Translations under genes and position numbers: made by a program | Part shown: positions 7,959 through 14,785 of the stretch, one piece after another | How the letters are laid out: each line of letters begins with the position of its first letter | Position numbering within the stretch: position 1 is the first letter of the stretch | Assembly: GCA_947630475.1 (NCBI GenBank) | Contig: CANRHR010000015.1 | Coordinates: forward strand, 1-43,425 | DNA length: 43,425 nucleotides | DNA from: an uncultured Clostridia bacterium | GTDB lineage: Bacteria > Bacillota > Clostridia > Lachnospirales > CAG-274 | Direction of reading: 5' to 3' | Notes under the pieces: generated by a model | The model's database searches: none | What the model was told of the DNA's origin: nothing | The model's input: only the letters and a program-made list of their open reading frames with translations

Positions 7959-9842
7959 ATGGCAATACATTTGCTGGATACGGCGCTTATAAATAAAATA
8001 GCGGCAGGCGAAGTTATAGAAAGACCGGCTTCGGTTGTTAAAGAGCTTGTTGAAAATTCTATCGATGCCGGCGCAACCTCTGTAACAATAGAAATAAGAG
8101 ATGGCGGCATAAATTATATAAGGGTAACGGACAACGGCTGCGGAATAGCTCCGCAGGAGGTAAAAACGGCGTTTTTGCGCCATGCAACAAGCAAGCTTTT
8201 AAGTTTTGACGATCTTATGAGCATACTTACGCTTGGCTTTAGAGGCGAGGCTCTGTCAAGTATAGCGGCAGTATCTCAAACAGAGCTTATAACAAGGGTT
8301 AAAGATGAGCAAACGGGCGTAAAAATCGAAATACACGGCGGCAAGGTTTTAAGTGAAGAAAGAGTTGCAGCCAATATAGGCACTTCATTTGTTGTTAAAA
8401 ATTTGTTTTATAATACTCCGGCAAGAAGAAAGTTTCTTAAAAAGCCAGCCGCCGAAAGCGGACATATATCCGATATGGTTAACAAAATCGCTTTGGGGCA
8501 GCCTCATATAAGCTTTAAGCTTATAAATAACGGCTCAACCATTATTCATACATCGGGAAGCAATGATATTAAAACGGCTATTTTTCATATCTACGGCAAA
8601 GACGCTGCAAAAAAAATGCTTGATGTTGAAATATCAAAAAATAATTTTACCCTTAAAGGCATGACAGGCAAGCCGGAGCTTAGCCGCGGAAACAGAAGCT
8701 ATGAAAATTTTTTTGTAAACGGCAGATTTATAAAAAGCAGCATTGTTCAGAGAGCTGTTGAAGATGCATATAAGGGCAGGCTTACGGTTGGCAAATTTCC
8801 CGTTTTTGTTATAAATCTTACCGCTGGGGCAAATACTGTTGATGTTAACGTGCATCCTGCAAAGCTTGAGGTTAGATTTGCCGATGAGGATTTTATATAT
8901 GAATTTATAAAAGAGGGTATTTTAAATGCCCTTAACAATGAAGATTTAATACCGGAAGCTCAAATTAAAAAAAATGATTTTGAATATATTGAATATACCG
9001 AAGGCGAGCAAAAGTACGAAGCCGAACATCAAAAAGAGCTTGAGGAGCTTTTGCTGGAAGATGATATGGACAGCTTTGTGCCGCCGGAGCCTATGTTTGT
9101 AAGGGAAGATTATGATGCCGAAGATATTAAAGATATTAAAAAAACCGAAAAAGCTGAAAATACAGCCGATATGGATATAACGGAGCCTGTTAAGGCTATG
9201 CCGGATAAAAAGCCAAAGCCTGAAAATCATGAAAAAAAGCATACCGAAAAAAGATCATTTTTTAAAAACTATAAAATCATAGGTCAGGTTTTTAATACTT
9301 ATTGGATTGTAGAACAGGGAAGCTCTGTTTTTATGATAGATCAGCACGCCGCACACGAAAGAGTCCTTTATGAAAAGCTTATAAATGAGCTTAAATCCGA
9401 AAAAACTGTAAGCCAAAGGCTTATTCAAAGTGTTGCGGTTAATTTAAGCCTTAACGAAATTAATACGGTTGAAGAAAATCTTTCGCTTCTTGAAAGCTTT
9501 GGCTTTGAGCTTGATCGTTTTGGGGAAAACACATATGCTGTAAGAGCTGTGCCTTTTATTTTTGAAGGACCTATTAAACCTGATTTTTTTATAGATATGG
9601 TTGATATGCTGGCGGATGACAAATTAATAGGCAGTATTTACGAAACAAAGCTTGATTTGATTGCCTCTATGAGCTGCAAGGCGGCTGTTAAAGGCAACAA
9701 CAGCTTAAGCTTTGCTCAGGCAAAAGAGCTGATTGAAAAAATGCTCAAGCTTGAAAATCCTTTTTCCTGCCCCCATGGCAGACCTACTGTTATAGAGATA
9801 AGCAAATATGATATAGAAAAAAATTTTAAGAGAATACAATAG
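7959..9842 (+). CDS. mutL: DNA mismatch repair protein MutL
   Basis: MutL is the GHKL ATPase that links MutS to strand incision. The 627-residue protein shows the N-terminal motifs ELVENSIDAGA, DNGCGI and GFRGEAL, then an acidic, poorly conserved linker (about residues 330-430), then the C-terminal domain. The C-terminal domain has DQHAAHERVLYEKL near residue 461 and CPHGRP near the end, the metal-binding endonuclease motifs found in organisms lacking MutH. So this MutL should nick DNA itself. The ATG at 7959 has aaggagg at 7942-7948; an in-frame ATG at 7938 lies before that site. Confidence 0.97.
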   Translation: MAIHLLDTALINKIAAGEVIERPASVVKELVENSIDAGATSVTIEIRDGGINYIRVTDNGCGIAPQEVKTAFLRHATSKLLSFDDLMSILTLGFRGEALSSIAAVSQTELITRVKDEQTGVKIEIHGGKVLSEERVAANIGTSFVVKNLFYNTPARRKFLKKPAAESGHISDMVNKIALGQPHISFKLINNGSTIIHTSGSNDIKTAIFHIYGKDAAKKMLDVEISKNNFTLKGMTGKPELSRGNRSYENFFVNGRFIKSSIVQRAVEDAYKGRLTVGKFPVFVINLTAGANTVDVNVHPAKLEVRFADEDFIYEFIKEGILNALNNEDLIPEAQIKKNDFEYIEYTEGEQKYEAEHQKELEELLLEDDMDSFVPPEPMFVREDYDAEDIKDIKKTEKAENTADMDITEPVKAMPDKKPKPENHEKKHTEKRSFFKNYKIIGQVFNTYWIVEQGSSVFMIDQHAAHERVLYEKLINELKSEKTVSQRLIQSVAVNLSLNEINTVEENLSLLESFGFELDRFGENTYAVRAVPFIFEGPIKPDFFIDMVDMLADDKLIGSIYETKLDLIASMSCKAAVKGNNSLSFAQAKELIEKMLKLENPFSCPHGRPTVIEISKYDIEKNFKRIQ

Positions 9843-9861
9843 CCTAAAAGAGTGTGATAAA

Positions 9862-10353
9862 ATGAAAATAAGAATAGCGGATATTATAAACGACTCGATA
9901 GTTGACGGACCGGGGCTTAGGCTTACTGTCTTTGTACAGGGCTGCCCCCATAAATGCAGGGGCTGTCACAATCCAGGAACGCACAGCCTTGACGGCGGAA
10001 AAATTATGGATACCGATGAAATAGCCGAAATTATTAAAAAAAATATTCTGCTTGACGGAGTTACGTTTTCGGGCGGAGAGCCGTTTTTGCAGAGCGAAGC
10101 CCTTGCGAAGCTTGCGCAGGATGTTAAAAAAATGGGGCTTAATGTTATAACCTATACGGGATTTTTGTTTGAGGATTTAATTAAAGATAAATCTAAAATG
10201 CCGCTTTTGCTTGCAAGCGATTATATTATAGACGGCAGGTTTGAGCAGGATAAAAAAAGCCTTGAGCTTAATTTTAGGGGCTCATCAAATCAAAGAATAA
10301 TAGATGTTAAAAAAAGTATAGCCGAAAACAAGGCAATACAGACAGAGCTTTAG
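9862..10353 (+). CDS. nrdG: Anaerobic ribonucleotide reductase activating protein
   Basis: NrdG is a radical-SAM enzyme that makes the glycyl radical on NrdD, the oxygen-sensitive ribonucleotide reductase. The 163-residue product has normal length, begins MKIRIADIINDSIVDGPG and carries the cluster motif within GCPHKCRGCHNP. The GGEPF motif for SAM binding is present near residue 72. The usual partner nrdD is not in this window, which is a little unusual but not rare in Clostridia. The site before the start is weak (agagtg). The stop codon overlaps the ribosome site of the next gene, indicating co-transcription. Confidence 0.93.
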   Translation: MKIRIADIINDSIVDGPGLRLTVFVQGCPHKCRGCHNPGTHSLDGGKIMDTDEIAEIIKKNILLDGVTFSGGEPFLQSEALAKLAQDVKKMGLNVITYTGFLFEDLIKDKSKMPLLLASDYIIDGRFEQDKKSLELNFRGSSNQRIIDVKKSIAENKAIQTEL

Positions 10354-10364
10354 GAGGATTTAAA

Positions 10365-10988
10365 ATGATTAAGCTGATTGTAATTTGTTATAAATTGATT
10401 TCTGTGCCGGCAATAATTTTAATTATTGCAATACACAGCCTTATAAAAGCAGCGGTTTCAACCGCATTGGGAGATGATCTGCCCAAAAAAGGCGCCAGGT
10501 TATCTTTAAATCCGTTTAGCCACGTTGACGCTATAGGGCTTCTCTTATTCTTCTTTACGGGTTATGGCTGGGATAAACCCGTTAGGACATCAGCCATGAA
10601 ATATAAAAACAAAAAAAGAGATACGATTTTGGTTAATATCCTGCCTATGGCGGTTTGTCTGCTGGTTTCATTTGCGGCGATTTTTGCGAGGTATCATTTT
10701 TTTAATACTTATAATTCTATGCCTATGCAGTTTGTGACAGCTTTTTTAAATCAGCTTTCCATTTATGGCATAAATATGGCTGTATTTAATATAATACCTA
10801 TTTATCCCATGGATGCATCTTCAATATTAAAGTCGTTTTTAAGCCCCAATCAAGTTGTAAGCTTCAGCAGATATGAGGGCGTTTTGCAGATAATTTTAGT
10901 TTTTGCCATAATGCTTGGCTTTTTAAATGTAATATTAGACCCTGTTTCCAATTTTATTTATTCTTTGTTTATTGTCTTTGGGGGCTGA
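10365..10988 (+). CDS. Site-2 protease (M50) family membrane protein, catalytic motif lost
   Basis: The 207-residue integral membrane protein aligns by eye with small M50B metalloproteases: the stretch RLSLNPFSHVDAIG and GYGWDKPV is typical. Active members have HExxH in the first membrane helix; here it reads H24-S-L-I-K28, so the catalytic Glu and second His are replaced. The distal zinc ligand motif NxxPxxPxD is kept (NIIPIYPMDAS, Asp150). I infer a pseudo-protease that may still bind a peptide or a partner. An AGGAGG site overlaps the nrdG stop, and scpA follows eight bases after its stop. Its link to segregation genes is positional only. Confidence 0.8.
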   Translation: MIKLIVICYKLISVPAIILIIAIHSLIKAAVSTALGDDLPKKGARLSLNPFSHVDAIGLLLFFFTGYGWDKPVRTSAMKYKNKKRDTILVNILPMAVCLLVSFAAIFARYHFFNTYNSMPMQFVTAFLNQLSIYGINMAVFNIIPIYPMDASSILKSFLSPNQVVSFSRYEGVLQIILVFAIMLGFLNVILDPVSNFIYSLFIVFGG

Positions 10989-10995
10989 GATTTTT

Positions 10996-11733
10996 ATGCA
11001 GACTCTTACAGTTAAAACAGAAGGATTTGAGGGCCCGTTTGATGTTCTTTTTAAGCTGATAGAAAAAAATAAAATAGATATATATGATATACCCATTGCA
11101 GGGCTTACCGAACAGTATATGGAATATATATCCTCTATGGAAGGCTCGGATATGGAGCTGTCGAGCGAATTTATAGTTATGGCGGCAGCTCTGCTTGAAA
11201 TAAAATCAAAAATGCTGCTGCCATGCGAGAATAACGACGCCGAGCAGGAGGATCCAAGGCAGGAGCTTGTTAACAGGCTTATGGAGTATAAAAAGTTTAA
11301 GCATATTGCAGAGCTTTTTTCGCAAATGGACAAACCCAATCTATATTTCAGAGATATGGATAAAACCGTTGCGCAAAGCATTAAACAAATACATAAAACG
11401 GATATAAGCGAAATACTGGACGGCGCTGATATGGATATGCTTTACGCCGCCTTTGAAGAGGTTTTAAAAAGAAAGGAGCTTCGCAGGGATAAAATAAGAA
11501 GCGAATTTAACTCTGTAAAAAAAGCAAAATTCAGCATAAACGAAAAGATACAATTTTTAACAGACCTTTTGATTGTAAAAAAAAGAGTAAAATTTAGCGA
11601 TGCTTTTAAATGCGACAGTTCCAAAACCGAAGTTGTTGTGACATTTTTGGCGATGCTTGAGCTTATAAGGATTAAAAAAATAGCTGTTATGCAAAAGGAT
11701 AACTTTGATGAAATTATTATAAATGCCCTATAA
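10996..11733 (+). CDS. scpA: Segregation and condensation protein A
   Basis: ScpA is the kleisin subunit that bridges the SMC ATPase heads with ScpB in the bacterial condensin. The 245-residue product begins with the typical motif FEGPFDVLFKLIEKNKIDIYDIPI and ends in a winged-helix (KFSDAFKCDSSKTEVVVTFLAMLELI). The ATG at 10996 is preceded by a G-rich site at 10979-10984 overlapping the end of the previous gene, so translational coupling is likely. scpB follows 18 bases downstream. No smc gene is in the window. Confidence 0.95.
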   Translation: MQTLTVKTEGFEGPFDVLFKLIEKNKIDIYDIPIAGLTEQYMEYISSMEGSDMELSSEFIVMAAALLEIKSKMLLPCENNDAEQEDPRQELVNRLMEYKKFKHIAELFSQMDKPNLYFRDMDKTVAQSIKQIHKTDISEILDGADMDMLYAAFEEVLKRKELRRDKIRSEFNSVKKAKFSINEKIQFLTDLLIVKKRVKFSDAFKCDSSKTEVVVTFLAMLELIRIKKIAVMQKDNFDEIIINAL

Positions 11734-11751
11734 CACAAAGGAGAGGATAGT

Positions 11752-12261
11752 TTGAATGAGATTGAAGCGGCTGTAGAGGCTATATTATTTGCATCGGGAG
11801 AGCCTGTTAAGATTAAAAAAATCGCCGAGGCAATAGACGAGCAGACTGAAAAAACAAAAGAGATTATCCTTAATTTGAATGACAAATATAAAAAAGAAAA
11901 CAGGGGAATAAGAATAATACAACTTGAGGATTCTTTTCAGATGTGTACAAATCCGGCTTTTTTCGGCTATATAAAAAAGCTTTATGAAGCTCCCCCTCAA
12001 AAAAATCTTTCATCCGCCGTTTTGGAAACCTTGGCTATCATAGCCTACAAACAGCCTGTAACAAAGGCTCAAATTGAAGCTATAAGAGGAGTTAACGCAG
12101 ATCATAGTGTAAATATATTGGTTAAATATAATTTGGTTGAGGAAAAAGGACGACTCGATGCGCCCGGCAGGCCTATACTTTTTGGTACAACAGATGATTT
12201 TTTACGACATTTTGGCTTTAACAGCCTTTCCGCCATGCCAAAAACAGATAATGAAGCCTGA
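11752..12261 (+). CDS. scpB: Segregation and condensation protein B (TTG start)
   Basis: ScpB is the winged-helix protein that forms dimers and binds ScpA in the SMC complex. The 169-residue product starts NEIEAAVEAILFASGEPV and contains the conserved stretch ETLAIIAYKQPVTKAQIEAIRGV and the later GRPILFGTT. The start is a TTG at 11752, with aaggag eight bases upstream; the ATG four bases further is in another frame. It directly follows scpA. Confidence 0.95.
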   Translation: MNEIEAAVEAILFASGEPVKIKKIAEAIDEQTEKTKEIILNLNDKYKKENRGIRIIQLEDSFQMCTNPAFFGYIKKLYEAPPQKNLSSAVLETLAIIAYKQPVTKAQIEAIRGVNADHSVNILVKYNLVEEKGRLDAPGRPILFGTTDDFLRHFGFNSLSAMPKTDNEA

Positions 12262-12414
12262 TTGATTGAGCAAATTTACTTAATATTTTTAGAAAATATA
12301 TGCAAAATCAATGCATTTTTTGTAAATATAATTAACATAAAGGCAATATATAGATATTATTGTAAATATGCGTTACGTTAAAAATGCCGAATTTATCTTA
12401 TAAAAAAAAAGAGA

Positions 12415-12443
12415 TTGAAAATTTATTGATAATATTTTATAAT
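12415..12443 (+). promoter_or_regulatory. Promoter of the pectate lyase gene
   Basis: TTGAAA (12415-12420) and TATAAT (12438-12443) are spaced by exactly 17 bases, close to the consensus for the main sigma factor. Transcription would start near 12450, giving a leader of about 110 bases. Confidence 0.75.
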
Positions 12444-12464
12444 TAATTTATAAATTAATTATAA
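12437..12464. promoter_or_regulatory. Perfect 28-bp palindrome over the -10 box (candidate operator)
   Basis: Fourteen bases starting ttataattaattta are followed directly by their exact reverse complement. The element covers the -10 box and predicted start site, the right place for a repressor. The low complexity of the sequence means chance cannot be excluded. Confidence 0.5.
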
Positions 12465-12470
12465 GCGTCG

Positions 12471-12492
12471 AAAAGTCCATTCGGGCTTTTTT
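12471..12492 (+). terminator. Hairpin with T tail in the pectate lyase leader
   Basis: AAAAGTCC pairs with GGGCTTTT around the loop attc, and T residues continue. It may end scpB read-through, or act as an attenuator since it lies about 20-40 bases after the predicted start site. Confidence 0.65.
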
Positions 12493-12558
12493 AACGGCTG
12501 AATGTCAGGCGCTGGAAATTTGGCTTTAATAATTAAAAATAATATTTGAAAGGAGATT

Positions 12559-14364
12559 ATGAAGATTATTATGAAATCATTGATGAAATTTTTATCAGTG
12601 CTTACAATCGGTGTAATGAGCGTTAATTCAGTCGCTTTTGCATCAGGAGCTACTGTTGAAGAATCAAAAAAAGTACTTGATTATGTTCGTAAAGGCGTGC
12701 AGTATTCTTCAGAATATGCGCAATATGATAAAGATAATAATCAAAAATTGACTTCAACAGATGCAGCTCTTATTTACAAGGAATATCTTAATAACGGCAG
12801 CGGAGAAGTTACACCTCCAGAAGATGATCCTCAGCAAACGGAAGGCTCAAAATATGGTATTCAGGGCTTTGCAAAGGCAGGCTTTGACAATACAAACTTT
12901 TCTGATATTGAGTTTGAAACAATAGAAGCAGGCACTGCACAGGCATTTTTAGACGGCATTAAAAAGGCTCAGGATAACACAGCCGCAGGAAAGGGTACAA
13001 TAATAAAGGTAACATCAGATCTTAACCTTGGCTTTAAAGAATCCGGTGTAAAGCAGGAGTCATATTATCAGGAAGCAAATGCGCCGCTTCTTCACCCCAC
13101 TCTTATTGAATCGGGCGTAAGCAAAATTACAATAGAAAATACCTCAAATCTTGTTATATATTCAGAAAACGGCGCTGCCCTTAAGCATACAGGCTTTATT
13201 GTTTATGGCGTAGATAATATCGTTTTCAGAAACTTAAAATTCAGCGAATACTGGGAATGGGATGAAATGACACTCGGTCATTATGACAGAAACGACTGGG
13301 ATTTCATCAGCATACAAGAGGGTAAAAATTCAACTCCATGCAAAAATATATGGATTGATCACTGCACATTTACAAAGTCATATGATGGTATTGTAGACTC
13401 AAAGCAGGGCGCAACAGGCGTTTCCATTACATGGTGCAAGGTAGACCCAAATGAAGATGCGGCATTTATCAAAACTCAGATGGATTGGCTTGAAGCTCAT
13501 AAAGATGATACAGTAAGCGATGGCAGCGGCAAGAAAATAACAAACAACACCGGCAGGACAATACTCGGCGTAGAAAGCAACAATACAGCTACAGCTACTA
13601 CATATAAATATCCTCTCTACAAGCTTTTAAGAGACGGTATTTCAAACGATGACGGAAAAGGGGCTGTAAGCGGATATTCAGCAGCCGATATTCTTACTGC
13701 AGCAACTGCACAGCAGAAGAGCCATCTTATAGGCGCAGGCACAGACGAAGCAAATAAAGGAAATTTGGAAATTACTCTTGCTTACAATTATTACAACGAT
13801 GTAAGAGACAGAATGCCGAGAATAAGAGGCGGCAACGCTCATATTTACAATTGCGTTATCGATAACGAAGGAATAACTCCATCAAGCATTACAAGCAAAA
13901 CAAATTCTGCTCTGTTTTTGGATAACAATAGCTTAAAGATGAACACAACCAGTGATACAAAAACAGATAAATTAAGTTTCTCAAGAACGAATCAAGCGTT
14001 TATACCTACAGAAGGTTCTGCTATGATGGTTGAAAATACTATTCTTAAGGGACTTACATCAAACTTTGTTAAAGATCAGCAGACAAGCGGAGCTTCAGCA
14101 ACATATCAGGGCAAATTTAAAGCAAAAGATGTAGTTGTAGGAGGAAATACTTTATCTTGGGACAGTACATCAGCAGATAATGCCCTTAAGCCGTCAAACA
14201 GCTATAGCAATGCTCCTTTGGCTTTCAGCTGGAACAGTACTCCTAATTATTCAGATGATGCTGTAAGCTGCACGCCTGAGGATTTATCAACTCTTGAAGC
14301 AACACTTAAGAACGAAGCAGGAGCAGGAAAAGTTGAATTAGATTGGACTAAGCTCAGCTATTAA
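12559..14364 (+). CDS. Secreted pectate lyase, polysaccharide lyase family 1, with dockerin-like EF-hand
   Basis: The enzyme should cleave polygalacturonate by beta-elimination outside the cell. A signal peptide occupies about residues 1-29 (ending VAFASG). One EF-hand-like calcium loop, DKDNNQKLTSTD, lies at about 57-68 within a single dockerin-like repeat, followed by a Thr/Pro/acidic linker. The parallel beta-helix domain fills the rest: WIDHCTF near 264, SYDGIVDSK just after, and the RMPRIRGG region near 417 with the catalytic Arg. The first ATG has aggag only three bases upstream; ATGs at 12571 or 12583 would also leave a usable signal peptide. Regulation is probably through the palindrome and leader hairpin upstream. 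Family call is firm, exact substrate is inferred. Confidence 0.92.
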   Translation: MKIIMKSLMKFLSVLTIGVMSVNSVAFASGATVEESKKVLDYVRKGVQYSSEYAQYDKDNNQKLTSTDAALIYKEYLNNGSGEVTPPEDDPQQTEGSKYGIQGFAKAGFDNTNFSDIEFETIEAGTAQAFLDGIKKAQDNTAAGKGTIIKVTSDLNLGFKESGVKQESYYQEANAPLLHPTLIESGVSKITIENTSNLVIYSENGAALKHTGFIVYGVDNIVFRNLKFSEYWEWDEMTLGHYDRNDWDFISIQEGKNSTPCKNIWIDHCTFTKSYDGIVDSKQGATGVSITWCKVDPNEDAAFIKTQMDWLEAHKDDTVSDGSGKKITNNTGRTILGVESNNTATATTYKYPLYKLLRDGISNDDGKGAVSGYSAADILTAATAQQKSHLIGAGTDEANKGNLEITLAYNYYNDVRDRMPRIRGGNAHIYNCVIDNEGITPSSITSKTNSALFLDNNSLKMNTTSDTKTDKLSFSRTNQAFIPTEGSAMMVENTILKGLTSNFVKDQQTSGASATYQGKFKAKDVVVGGNTLSWDSTSADNALKPSNSYSNAPLAFSWNSTPNYSDDAVSCTPEDLSTLEATLKNEAGAGKVELDWTKLSY

Positions 14365-14378
14365 TAAAAAATAAAAAA

Positions 14379-14398
14379 AGCTGCTGCAAAGCAGCTTA
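14379..14398. other. Hairpin after the pectate lyase gene
   Basis: aagctgctg and its partner around aagcagctt form a stem. The T run needed for termination lies on the minus strand side, so as a plus-strand terminator it is weak. Confidence 0.55.
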
Positions 14399-14451
14399 AA
14401 GGATTGCACTTTAAATCATTAAATCAAGGCGGAATTTATTTCCGCTGAGGA

Positions 14452-14508
14452 AAACAGCAAGTTTCAAGGGGCTAAAAGCCCCTTTGGAATGAGCTGTTTG
14501 TTTTTTTT
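14452..14508 (+). terminator. Compound terminator after the pectate lyase gene
   Basis: aaacagc (14452-14458) pairs with gctgttt (14493-14499), enclosing the strong hairpin aaggggc/gcccctt, and eight T follow at 14501-14508. A further small hairpin (gcggaa/ttccgc) sits just upstream at about 14430-14446. Confidence 0.8.
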
Positions 14509-14712
14509 ATTCTGTTTAACTTCAAAAAAGCCCATTTTGACCAAGCAACTTAAAGCGCCATATCTTGCCAAGGAGAGATGGCATCAAAGCAACGATATTA
14601 AACGCTTTTCATTTCGTGAAAAGAACTTCGCTTCTCTCGTTGGTATGTATCTTTGCACCCAAATAGTCACCGTCTGAGTGTCGATCATTGCCCCAATATA
14701 GTTGTTTTATTG
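14509..14712. other. Intergenic stretch with nested hairpins
   Basis: This part has no gene that I accept. It contains two hairpin systems at 14557-14582 and 14585-14655, described as a finding. A 62-codon open frame at 14489-14677 has no ribosome site. Confidence 0.45.
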
Positions 14713-14741
14713 TTTACATATCAAAAAATATATGTTACAAT
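14713..14741 (+). promoter_or_regulatory. Promoter of the GT-C-like gene
   Basis: TTTACA and TACAAT are spaced by 17 bases and the -10 is extended by TGT. Start near 14748 fits a short leader to the TTG start at 14786. Confidence 0.65.
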
Positions 14742-14785
14742 GCAAAATGTATAAAATATTAAACTATAATGGGAGGGATCTTTTC

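Larger units (their letters stand above)
12262..12558. other. Intergenic region between scpB and the pectate lyase gene
   Basis: About 300 bases, AT-rich in the first two thirds, with no ORF. It holds a strong promoter, a palindrome over its -10 box, a leader hairpin and a short GC-richer block (12465-12530) that may be structured. Confidence 0.6.

Noticed and set aside
14489..14677. A 62-codon open frame after the pectate lyase terminator
   Set aside because: It begins inside the terminator hairpin, has no ribosome site, and overlaps the nested hairpins; composition is unlike neighbouring proteins.
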